From Candidatus Heimdallarchaeota archaeon LC_2 (GTDB lineage Archaea > Asgardarchaeota > Heimdallarchaeia > Heimdallarchaeales > Kariarchaeaceae), in NCBI GenBank assembly GCA_001940725.1, contig MDVR01000119.1, positions 1 to 14,127 on the forward strand: 14,127 nucleotides of DNA, read 5' to 3'. Under the pieces are notes generated by a model. That model ran no database searches, was not told the origin of the DNA, and saw only the letters and a list, made by a program, of their open reading frames with translations. A program made the translations under genes and the position numbers. Below are positions 1-6,150 of the stretch, one piece after another; the first letter of the stretch is position 1, and every line of letters begins with the position of its first letter.

Positions 1-48
1 GCTTGGAATACCTTTAAATCTATCATCTATTGGTTTGAGCCAATATAA
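1..48 (+). CDS. C-terminal 15 residues of an unrecognised protein (partial, duplicate copy)
   Basis: The first 48 bases read in frame 1 as 15 codons plus TAA. They are identical to the last 15 codons of the gene at 542-982 because they lie in the direct repeat. The start is outside the window. If the tandem-duplication model is right, the missing part to the left should be a full copy of the same gene. Confidence 0.6.
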   Translation, partial: AWNTFKSIIYWFEPI

Positions 49-377
49 AGAATTAAACAGATGGAATATTCTTTACAATTGGGAATGTTCCTTCATATCT
101 AATTTAAATAATGAATCGAATTAATTAAATTAACTATTTTGAATGGAATGAGTTGTTAATGGTAAATTATTCAGAGGGTTTCCAAATAAAAGAAAAACAA
201 ATTAATTTAGGTCGTATTTCGAAAACAATTCAATACATGGACTTTTCTCGGCTTAATTTATCAGTTATACCCGATTCCTTAATTGACTTTCTTGACGATC
301 AAAATTCATTAAATCTTGAAGAGCTTTTCAACGGATATATTGATTTATCGCACAATAATATTTCAGATATACCTGAT
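1..377. repeat. Direct repeat, copy 1 (377 bases visible, cut by window edge)
   Basis: Bases 1-377 match bases 935-1311 with no mismatch that I can find by reading both copies; the offset is 934. The identity stops sharply after 377 (copy 1 continues AAATTAAG, copy 2 TTTATGAA). The unit carries the last 15 codons of an unrecognised gene, the intergenic region, and the first 73 codons of an LRR gene. The left limit lies outside the window, so the repeat may be longer. There are no terminal inverted repeats and no transposase, so it is not an insertion sequence. A recent tandem duplication or a contig-end assembly artefact are the two explanations. Confidence 0.95.
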
Positions 378-419
378 AAATTAAGCCGGCCAATTTATGG
401 ATTTGACTTGATTTGTTAA
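159..419 (+). pseudogene. Truncated duplicate of the LRR protein gene
   Basis: From ATG 159 (preceded in frame by TTG 153) the first 73 codons are identical to the intact LRR gene starting at 1093. At 377/378 the repeat ends and the frame runs into unrelated sequence, adding 13 codons before TAA at 417-419. The predicted product is 86 residues and keeps only about two LRR units (including the motif IDLSHNNISDIPD, residues 61-73) without the C-terminal domain. It keeps the same upstream 110 bases as the intact gene, so it could still be transcribed. Most likely it is a by-product of the duplication and not a selected gene. Confidence 0.75.
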
Positions 420-516
420 TTGGTTTAATAATACGATTTCCCTGTTCGTCTTTTACGATCTTTTTTATATTCTTATCAAGAATCTTCTTCTGTGGCGTTG
501 CAATCCACACAAACAA
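378..516 (-). pseudogene. 46-codon remnant of an unrecognised minus-strand gene at the duplication junction
   Basis: Read leftwards from a TTG at 516, directly after an in-frame TAG (519-517), the minus strand encodes 46 residues beginning MFVWIATPQKKIL and including KDEQGNRIIKPINKSSQIHK. The composition (Lys, Asp, Asn, Gln, with a charged basic run) looks like soluble protein, whereas the opposite strand gives an implausible Phe/Ile-rich peptide. The frame then enters the repeat, where it is only the antisense of the LRR gene. I read it as the N-terminal end of a gene divergent from the one at 542, cut off by the duplication breakpoint at 377/378. I do not recognise the family. A chance open frame remains possible. 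Confidence 0.4.
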
Positions 517-541
517 ACTATTTGATGGTTACAAAAAATCC

Positions 542-982
542 ATGGTTGATAGATATTTTCCAAATAAAATCTACTCAGAAATTATTAATATCAATAGTGT
601 GTTGAAAAATAATCCTCTTGCGCCGGTTAAGGGTAGTCAAGAATTTATTGATGCTGTGGCAAAATGGAATAAACAGGCATTAATTGGCAACGCCAAAGCA
701 GGCACTAATCTAATTCGTGTTAAGATCTCTGAAATTGATGGACTTGGAGAATTTCTTGCCAGTATATTAATCCCTCCTGAGGCACTTGATAGTTTAAATC
801 GTGGTCTTTGGAGTCTACTTAATAGGGCCAACGATAGACTATTTAGATATATGGATACTGCGTCTTGGGAAGCACTTATGAAACTTCGAGATAAATTAAT
901 CCGAATGGAGGGCAATTTACCTGCAAAGGATGATGCTTGGAATACCTTTAAATCTATCATCTATTGGTTTGAGCCAATATAA
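542..982 (+). CDS. Unrecognised 146-residue helical protein
   Basis: I do not recognise this protein. I chose ATG 542 because the 43 codons open upstream of it are Phe/Ile-rich and antisense to the minus-strand remnant, so are unlikely to be coding. The product has no signal peptide, no clear membrane segment and no cysteine. It looks mostly alpha-helical and rich in Leu, Ala, Lys and Asp, with several Trp (for example WSLLNRANDRLFRYMDTASW). Its last 15 codons fall in the direct repeat, so a second copy of its 3' end lies at 1-48. The LRR gene follows 110 bases downstream on the same strand. No catalytic motif is visible and no function can be assigned; it may be lineage-specific. Confidence 0.6.
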   Translation: MVDRYFPNKIYSEIININSVLKNNPLAPVKGSQEFIDAVAKWNKQALIGNAKAGTNLIRVKISEIDGLGEFLASILIPPEALDSLNRGLWSLLNRANDRLFRYMDTASWEALMKLRDKLIRMEGNLPAKDDAWNTFKSIIYWFEPI

Positions 983-1311
983 AGAATTAAACAGATGGAA
1001 TATTCTTTACAATTGGGAATGTTCCTTCATATCTAATTTAAATAATGAATCGAATTAATTAAATTAACTATTTTGAATGGAATGAGTTGTTAATGGTAAA
1101 TTATTCAGAGGGTTTCCAAATAAAAGAAAAACAAATTAATTTAGGTCGTATTTCGAAAACAATTCAATACATGGACTTTTCTCGGCTTAATTTATCAGTT
1201 ATACCCGATTCCTTAATTGACTTTCTTGACGATCAAAATTCATTAAATCTTGAAGAGCTTTTCAACGGATATATTGATTTATCGCACAATAATATTTCAG
1301 ATATACCTGAT
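935..1311. repeat. Direct repeat, copy 2
   Basis: This is the second copy of the 377-base unit. Here both flanks look original: the left flank continues a complete reading frame (542-982) and the right flank continues the complete LRR gene. Copy 2 is therefore the ancestral junction on its right side, and copy 1 is the truncated one. Confidence 0.95.
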
Positions 1312-2025
1312 TTTATGAATTTGAGGGATATTTCAGGTTTGAATTTATCTCATAACAACATTTCTTTTTTAAAGGGCGAAATCGATATTTCAAATCTACA
1401 ATATTTGGATTTATCATATAATACTCTTGAACACATCCCTTTTAATTTGCTAAATAATTCATATAACTTAATACAGTTAAATTTGAACTCCAATATTATT
1501 AAATCATACAGACTTCAAGAATTAGGAAAATTATTAGAAATAGATAAAGTAAACCTCCATAATAATTTAATAAATTTTAACAGTGAAAATAAAATAAACG
1601 CAGCAAAACGAATGGGTGTTTTTGAATCCATTCAATTTTCAAAATTTAAATTCAAGGAAATCACAGAGGCTGAAATCGATTGGGATATCACGATTTTACA
1701 TAGTTTATGGGATAAAAAATTTAGATCAAAAGCAAGCCGATATTACATAAAATATTATGAAATTCTAAGTCTAGACCGTTTTGAGTATTATCAAAATCTT
1801 GAGATTGAAATCTCAATTTCACATTTGTCCATCGATCAAACCATATTGAATGAAGGGGCCGAATTCTGGAGGATTTTCAGGGATAAAATTCTAACTTTTG
1901 GTGATATTGCAATGAGTCCTAGCAACTACGATAATTACATCATTATCTATCTTACCAACAAGGAACGGGTGACTGAATTTGAGGATTTTCTACCTTCCCT
2001 ATTCAAAGAATCACTTGTAGTCTGA
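1093..2025 (+). CDS. Leucine-rich-repeat protein with unrecognised C-terminal domain
   Basis: This is a 310-residue protein with no signal peptide or membrane segment, so probably cytosolic. Residues 25-165 hold about six LRR units of LxLSxNxIxxIP type, clearest at 61-73 (IDLSHNNISDIPD), 83-93 (LNLSHNNISFL), 104-116 (LQYLDLSYNTLEHIP) and 127-138. Residues 170-310 form a separate domain without LRRs, rich in Ile, Phe, Tyr and Glu, which I do not recognise. ATG 1093 is preferred to the in-frame TTG at 1087; no Shine-Dalgarno site is evident, and an A+T-rich TTAATTAAATTAA stretch about 30 bases upstream could be a TATA region for a leaderless mRNA. LRR domains usually bind other proteins; the partner is unknown. 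The first 73 codons are duplicated at 159-377. Confidence 0.85.
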   Translation: MVNYSEGFQIKEKQINLGRISKTIQYMDFSRLNLSVIPDSLIDFLDDQNSLNLEELFNGYIDLSHNNISDIPDFMNLRDISGLNLSHNNISFLKGEIDISNLQYLDLSYNTLEHIPFNLLNNSYNLIQLNLNSNIIKSYRLQELGKLLEIDKVNLHNNLINFNSENKINAAKRMGVFESIQFSKFKFKEITEAEIDWDITILHSLWDKKFRSKASRYYIKYYEILSLDRFEYYQNLEIEISISHLSIDQTILNEGAEFWRIFRDKILTFGDIAMSPSNYDNYIIIYLTNKERVTEFEDFLPSLFKESLVV

Positions 2026-2183
2026 TCAATAATAGTAAGTATTTATAGAATAGATGTATAACGGATTAATTTTTCAATTTGTCATTAGTACAACCATACT
2101 TCATAATTTTAAATTAATCCCACAATTTTGTATTTAAGTGGAAGCAATGTTTATTTTAGACAGAATGATTTATCGAAGTACGA

Positions 2184-3017
2184 ATGGGCGATTCGCTAAA
2201 AATCGATTTCGATAAACTTTCACACAATTATGAAGACTCTTTAACATCCAAAATGATTCCTACAATTTGGTGCAGTGGGTGTTCTTTAGGAACAAATCTC
2301 CAATCTTTCATCCGTGGTGCACTTAGTGCAGGATTTGATCTGGATAAGGAATTAGTGATGATTTCCGGAATAGGATGTACAGGTAGAGCATCAGGCTATG
2401 TAGAAGCTGATGGATTTCATGTTTTGCATGGTAGAGCAATTCCATTTGCAACTGGTGTCAAATATGCGAATCCTAACCTCGAAGTTGTAGTTTTCTCTGG
2501 GGATGGAGACCTATTTGCAATTGGCGGAAATCACTTTATTCATGCTGCACGTCGATGTATTGATATGACTGTAATTTGTACTAACAATTCTACTTACGGT
2601 TTAACAGGAGGACAAGCATCCCCAACATCCTTTGTAAATACTGTTACACCCACGACAATTGAAAAGAATGATAAACCATTTAATCTAGTCGATCTTGCTT
2701 TAGGTTCTGGGGCTGCATTTGTTGCTCGATATACATCAGCTCACTATAAAATATTACCTAGGATTATAAAAGAGGCATTGTTAACAGATGGTTTTGCATT
2801 TATTGATTTGATTTCGGGTTGCCCTGCAATTTATGGAAAGAGGAATGGCTATCCTACAGGAGAATATATGGTTAACAATTTTCTTGAGACATCAGTAGAA
2901 ATTGTACCAAAGGAAGATAATTCACATCTACTAGCAGAAAATACAACCGTTGAATTTGATCGGACCAAAGGTTATACAAAAATACCCATCGGAGTCTTTA
3001 GGAGGGAAAGCAAATGA
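2184..3017 (+). CDS. korB: 2-oxoacid:ferredoxin oxidoreductase, beta subunit (KorB type)
   Basis: This is the thiamine-diphosphate and [4Fe-4S] subunit of an oxygen-sensitive enzyme that oxidises a 2-oxoacid with CoA to acyl-CoA, CO2 and reduced ferredoxin. The length, 277 residues, is normal. C30, C33, C65 and C213 have the spacing of the four cluster ligands known in this family. The ThDP/Mg site is seen as GDGD (107-110) and NNSTYGLTGGQ (134-144), followed by SPT. The sequence resembles archaeal 2-oxoglutarate-type KorB, but 2-oxoglutarate cannot be told from branched-chain or other 2-oxoacids on sequence alone. It overlaps korC by 4 bases (ATGA), so the two are co-translated. No alpha or delta subunit gene is adjacent: upstream is the LRR gene, 158 bases away. 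The start ATG 2184 lacks a Shine-Dalgarno site; TTTATTTTA near 2150-2158 could be a TATA element. Confidence 0.93.
   Translation: MGDSLKIDFDKLSHNYEDSLTSKMIPTIWCSGCSLGTNLQSFIRGALSAGFDLDKELVMISGIGCTGRASGYVEADGFHVLHGRAIPFATGVKYANPNLEVVVFSGDGDLFAIGGNHFIHAARRCIDMTVICTNNSTYGLTGGQASPTSFVNTVTPTTIEKNDKPFNLVDLALGSGAAFVARYTSAHYKILPRIIKEALLTDGFAFIDLISGCPAIYGKRNGYPTGEYMVNNFLETSVEIVPKEDNSHLLAENTTVEFDRTKGYTKIPIGVFRRESK
3000..3006 (+). promoter_or_regulatory. Ribosome binding site of korC
   Basis: AGGAGGG, seven bases before ATG 3014 and inside the end of korB, is a strong Shine-Dalgarno site. It fixes the korC start and shows that this organism uses Shine-Dalgarno initiation for internal operon genes. Confidence 0.8.
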
Positions 3018-3667
3018 ACTTTAGAGTAAAATTTATTGGTCTTGGAGGACAAGGAATTCAACTTGCAGGAAAATTACTTGGAGAAGCTGGATTTAAACAA
3101 GGTTTAAACGTTTCTCAAGGTGTTATTTATGAACCTGCGACATCTGGAGGAATTACCATTGCAGATATTAGTTTAGCCGATAAAGATACTGAAATCCTCT
3201 ATCCATTCATTGAAACCCCCAATATATTAGTAATATTCGCTCAACGTGGTTGGGACGAATTCAAATCTAATGTTGATGAGAATACAATTGTCCTTGCAGA
3301 TCTTGATAATGTTCAAGAATTTGATGATGAGTATTCAAAAAAGGCCCGTTTAGCTTTTCATTTACCTTTTTCAAGAATAGCTCGAGAACTTGGATCTGAG
3401 AAGGTTACCAATGTAGTCATAATTGGATTCATATCAGAAATGTTGGATGTTGGAGAAAATTTTGTCCCTGGGATGCTAAATGATGCAAATCCTGAAGATG
3501 CTGAGGAATATGAGCTTTTGGAAGTTGAACCAGAACATTTTGAAGCTTCCTTGATCTCGGCATCGCCTGAAAAATTCAAAGAGCTAAATATGAAGGCTTT
3601 CAAAGCTGGTTATCAATTATCACTTGATCAGGATTATTCAAAAAATGAAATAGTCCATTTAGAATAA
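3014..3667 (+). CDS. korC: 2-oxoacid:ferredoxin oxidoreductase, gamma subunit (KorC type)
   Basis: This is the gamma subunit of the same oxidoreductase, with a Rossmann-like domain thought to take part in CoA handling. The diagnostic N-terminal GLGGQG lies at residues 9-14, followed by the conserved region with PATSGG (41-46), and the usual C-terminal NMKAFKAGYQL near 192-202. The protein is 217 residues, longer than the usual 180-190. The extra length sits at about residues 145-180, a loop with an acidic stretch (NPEDAEEYELLEVEPEHFE) between the conserved VTNVVIIGF segment and the C-terminal helix. The start is set by a strong ribosome binding site and a 4-base overlap with korB. The alpha subunit needed for a full enzyme is not in this window. 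Confidence 0.92.
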   Translation: MNFRVKFIGLGGQGIQLAGKLLGEAGFKQGLNVSQGVIYEPATSGGITIADISLADKDTEILYPFIETPNILVIFAQRGWDEFKSNVDENTIVLADLDNVQEFDDEYSKKARLAFHLPFSRIARELGSEKVTNVVIIGFISEMLDVGENFVPGMLNDANPEDAEEYELLEVEPEHFEASLISASPEKFKELNMKAFKAGYQLSLDQDYSKNEIVHLE

Positions 3668-3734
3668 AAAATTTTAAGAAATTACTTTGTTAAATCGATC
3701 GATCGAAATTACATTTTTATTTCATTGGAATGAT
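3662..3734. terminator. Candidate bidirectional terminator between korC and the VOC gene
   Basis: In the 67 bases between two convergent genes there is a 12-base perfect palindrome, TCGATCGATCGA (3695-3706), with A/T runs on both sides. Plus-strand transcripts meet ATTTTTATTTC after it, and minus-strand transcripts meet T-rich sequence complementary to 3666-3675. This suits termination in both directions. Archaeal termination depends mainly on T runs, so the palindrome may instead be a protein site. Confidence 0.4.
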
Positions 3735-4094
3735 TTAATTTTCACCAAAAGATAGAACAGATAATTCATTTCCATCTGGATCTTTAAAATTTGCAACGTG
3801 GAGCCCTTCTGCTACTCTTGTAAAACCTCTCCAAAAATCAATTCCTTTACTTTCCAAATGATCAATCGCTTTTTTAACCGAATCAACATGAAATGTGATT
3901 TCAATTCTCTTATTTTTACTCAAATCTTCCGGTTTTTCTATAAATCCAATAGAGAGTCCTCCGTTTGAGAAGCTTAACGATGATATTGGATCATCGGGAT
4001 TTTTCATTTCTAATTCAAGTTTGTTATGATAAAAATCTACCATCTTCTCTTTGTTGTTTGTTGATATCATAATATAAGAAACATTATTTAACAT
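3735..4094 (-). CDS. VOC-fold (glyoxalase/bleomycin-resistance-like) protein
   Basis: This is a small protein (119 residues from the ATG at 4094; 125 from an alternative ATG at 4112). The paired beta-alpha-beta-beta-beta modules of the vicinal oxygen chelate superfamily are recognisable: NKEKMVDFYHNKLELEM in the first half, ITFHVDSVKKAIDHLESKGI in the second, and the characteristic ending DPDGNELSVLS. A possible TATA element at 4125-4135 puts the transcript start near 4105, which favours the shorter form. Of the usual metal ligands, H69 and E110 are present, but the first-strand His is replaced (NVSYIMI), so metal-dependent catalysis is uncertain. The superfamily includes lyases, dioxygenases, epimerases and binding proteins; no specific reaction can be assigned. 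It is convergent with korC and divergent from the acyl-CoA synthetase gene. Confidence 0.85.
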   Translation of the reverse strand: MLNNVSYIMISTNNKEKMVDFYHNKLELEMKNPDDPISSLSFSNGGLSIGFIEKPEDLSKNKRIEITFHVDSVKKAIDHLESKGIDFWRGFTRVAEGLHVANFKDPDGNELSVLSFGEN

Positions 4095-4124
4095 AAATAA
4101 TACCCATGACATGATGAAACTATC

Positions 4125-4135
4125 AATAATATTTA
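4125..4135 (-). promoter_or_regulatory. Possible TATA element of the VOC gene
   Basis: The minus strand reads TAAATATTATT here. With archaeal spacing (about 25 bases), transcription would begin near 4105, just before the ATG at 4094 and after the alternative ATG at 4112. Based on composition and spacing only. Confidence 0.3.
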
Positions 4136-4168
4136 CTTTGCTAAAGGAGAAAAACTTGTATTATGTGT

Positions 4169-4198
4169 ATTTCAAACCAAATTAATAATATTTGAAAT
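4169..4198. promoter_or_regulatory. Inverted repeat in the divergent VOC/acyl-CoA synthetase promoter region
   Basis: ATTTCAAA (4169-4176) and its exact reverse complement TTTGAAAT (4191-4198) have centres 22 bases apart, about two helical turns. The right arm runs into the A+T-rich TATA-like AAATTATATTT (4195-4205) before the acyl-CoA synthetase gene. The arrangement suits a dimeric regulator. In A+T-rich DNA an 8-base inverted repeat can arise by chance. Confidence 0.35.
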
Positions 4199-4205
4199 TA
4201 TATTT
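4195..4205 (+). promoter_or_regulatory. Possible TATA element of the acyl-CoA synthetase gene
   Basis: AAATTATATTT lies about 48 bases before the GTG start, which would give a leader of about 20 bases. It overlaps the right arm of the inverted repeat. A second candidate, CTTTAGAT near 4219-4226, would instead make the transcript leaderless. Confidence 0.3.
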
Positions 4206-4247
4206 GATGAGCGAAAAAGCTTTAGATGTCAATGAGTAACTACAAAT

Positions 4248-5999
4248 GTGGCTTCGGAAACTAAAACCGGAATAGTACAATTTACTTATGATGAAAAACC
4301 TTGGTTAAGGAATTATCCAAGCAATGTTCCGGAATCAATTGATTACCCTGAACATAGTATTTACCAATTCCTTGAAACAGCAGTTGCTGAAAATCCAAAT
4401 GGCGATGCACTAATATTTTTTGATAAAAGAACTTCATATAGGAAAATGCATGATAAAGTTTGTAGACTTGCAACTGCATTAAAAGGTTTGGAGGTAAAAA
4501 AGGGGGATCGAGTTGCGATTTTCCTTCCAAATTTACCTCAATTTGTAATCTCATTTTTCGCAATCCAGAAAATTGGTGGTGTATGCGTTACTTTTAATCC
4601 GCAATATAAGGAATCAGAATTACTACATCAGCTCAATGATGCAGATATTGAAGTAATTATTTGCCTTGATTATGTAATGTATCAAAGAGTCAAAAAGGTA
4701 CGTGATAAAACAAAACTGAGACATGTGATCGTATGTCGTATGGGAACAGAAATTGCATTTCATAAACGAATTATGGGTACTTTGACTGGCAAACTTCCCT
4801 TGAATAGACCAATTGATACAACTGATTTCAAATTCGAAGATATAATTGCTACTAACGAACCAAGTACTGAAATTCCTGAAGTAGATGCAAAAAAAGATTT
4901 AGCTCTCCTTCAATATACTGGAGGTACAACAGGGGTTTCTAAAGGGGCGATGCTTACTCATTATAATTTAGTTTCTAATGTTATAGCACTTGATCGTTGG
5001 ATCCAACCACCAATGGAAATGGGAAAAGAAAAATTTGTGGGTGTCGTGCCACTTTACCATGTTTATGGATTGGTGACATGTATGGTGCCGGCAGTGAAAT
5101 TAGCTAGTCCTTTAATTCTCATTCCTAATGCCCGAGCAGGCCGCCCAATGTTTCAGGATCTCTTAGAAACAATTGCGAAACACAAACCTACCATTTTCCA
5201 TGGAGTACCTACATTATACTTAGCGTTATTAATGCATCCCAAGATTAAAGATTACGATCTAACAAGTATTCGGGCTTGTTTATCTGGTTCTGCACCTCTA
5301 CCGGTAGAGATTATGAAAAATTTTGAAGAATTGACGGGAGCTAGTGTTGTTGAAGGATATGGCTTGACAGAAACTTCACCTATAACCCATGTTAATCCTA
5401 TAGCTCCTGATGCTGAAGTTAAACCCGGTTCGATTGGGATGCCATTTCCAGATACTGAGATAAGAATATTTGATCCAGAGGATTATACTAAGGAATTATC
5501 TTTTGGTGAAGAAGGAGAACTTGGTATTAGAGGCCCTCAAGTTATGAAAGGATATTGGAAAAGGCCTGACGCTACAAGTGAGGTAATGAATCCTGATGGA
5601 TTCTTTATAACTGGAGATATTGCTGTCATCGATAACGATGGATATTTTACAATTACAGATAGAAAGAAAGATATGATTAATGCTGCAGGATTGAAAATTT
5701 ATCCAAGAGAAGTAGAAGATATCCTTTACGAGCATCCCGCAGTCGCTGAAGCCGCCGTGTGTGGAGTTCCAGACAAATATAGAGGAGAAACCGCTAAAGC
5801 ATTTATAGTGTTAAAAGATGGAGAAACGGCATCTGCAGATGAATTATCCGAGTTTTGCAAAACAAGAATGGCAAAATTCAAAGTCCCTCGATATTATGAT
5901 TTCATTGATGAATTGCCAAAATCCGCAGTTGGTAAAATTCTGCGAAGAGTATTAAGGGATGAGGAATACAAAAAAGCAAATAAAAAGAAGAAAATCTAA
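4248..5999 (+). CDS. Class I acyl-CoA synthetase (AMP-forming fatty acid/carboxylate-CoA ligase)
   Basis: This is an adenylate-forming enzyme that activates a carboxylic acid with ATP to acyl-AMP and then acyl-CoA. It has 583 residues, normal for long-chain ligases. Family motifs are all present: YTGGTTG with the following SKG (P-loop, from residue 223), GYGLTETSP (370-378), TGD (455-457), TDRKKDMI (470-477) and the C-terminal PKSAVGK with the adenylation lysine K563. There is no signal peptide or membrane segment. The start is GTG 4248; the ATG at 4246 is out of frame. The sequence looks most like medium/long-chain (FadD-like) ligases, but the acid cannot be read from the motifs; branched or aryl acids from amino-acid breakdown are possible given the Liv transporter and korBC nearby. 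It stands alone, with promoter and terminator candidates on each side. Confidence 0.93.
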   Translation: MASETKTGIVQFTYDEKPWLRNYPSNVPESIDYPEHSIYQFLETAVAENPNGDALIFFDKRTSYRKMHDKVCRLATALKGLEVKKGDRVAIFLPNLPQFVISFFAIQKIGGVCVTFNPQYKESELLHQLNDADIEVIICLDYVMYQRVKKVRDKTKLRHVIVCRMGTEIAFHKRIMGTLTGKLPLNRPIDTTDFKFEDIIATNEPSTEIPEVDAKKDLALLQYTGGTTGVSKGAMLTHYNLVSNVIALDRWIQPPMEMGKEKFVGVVPLYHVYGLVTCMVPAVKLASPLILIPNARAGRPMFQDLLETIAKHKPTIFHGVPTLYLALLMHPKIKDYDLTSIRACLSGSAPLPVEIMKNFEELTGASVVEGYGLTETSPITHVNPIAPDAEVKPGSIGMPFPDTEIRIFDPEDYTKELSFGEEGELGIRGPQVMKGYWKRPDATSEVMNPDGFFITGDIAVIDNDGYFTITDRKKDMINAAGLKIYPREVEDILYEHPAVAEAAVCGVPDKYRGETAKAFIVLKDGETASADELSEFCKTRMAKFKVPRYYDFIDELPKSAVGKILRRVLRDEEYKKANKKKKI

Positions 6000-6017
6000 T
6001 TTTATCCAAAATTTTTT
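5999..6017 (+). terminator. Candidate terminator of the acyl-CoA synthetase gene
   Basis: A short stem ATTTT/AAAAT (5999-6003 with 6008-6012, loop ATCC) directly overlaps the stop codon and runs into six T (6012-6017). A longer alternative pairing, ATCTAAT (5994-6000) with ATTAGAT (6018-6024), encloses the same T run. The T run alone would suit archaeal termination. Confidence 0.4.
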
Positions 6018-6116
6018 ATTAGATATGATTAAATTTTCAGTAGATTTGGTCAATTTCTCAAAAAAGAAATTTTCATTTTCTATATAATCCCATCAAAGTT
6101 TTAAAACCCAATCTCG

Positions 6117-6130
6117 AACTTAAATATATC
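6117..6130 (+). promoter_or_regulatory. TATA box of livK
   Basis: GAACTTAAATATAT is centred about 26 bases before ATG 6151, the spacing expected for a leaderless archaeal mRNA. The GAAC upstream could be part of a BRE. This gives livK its own promoter and supports ATG 6151 over the in-frame GTG 6142. Confidence 0.5.
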
Positions 6131-6150
6131 ATATATTCAATGTGATGATT

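Noticed and set aside
413..541. N-terminal 43-residue extension of the gene at 542
   Set aside because: The peptide is Phe/Ile-rich, antisense to a more plausible minus-strand coding stretch, and begins at the duplication seam; ATG 542 is the better start.
1..1311. Insertion sequence or transposon explaining the repeat
   Set aside because: No transposase, no terminal inverted repeats and no target-site duplication are visible; the repeat boundaries fall inside ordinary genes.
4246..4248. ATG just before the acyl-CoA synthetase start
   Set aside because: It is out of frame with the synthetase; the in-frame GTG at 4248 matches the gene.
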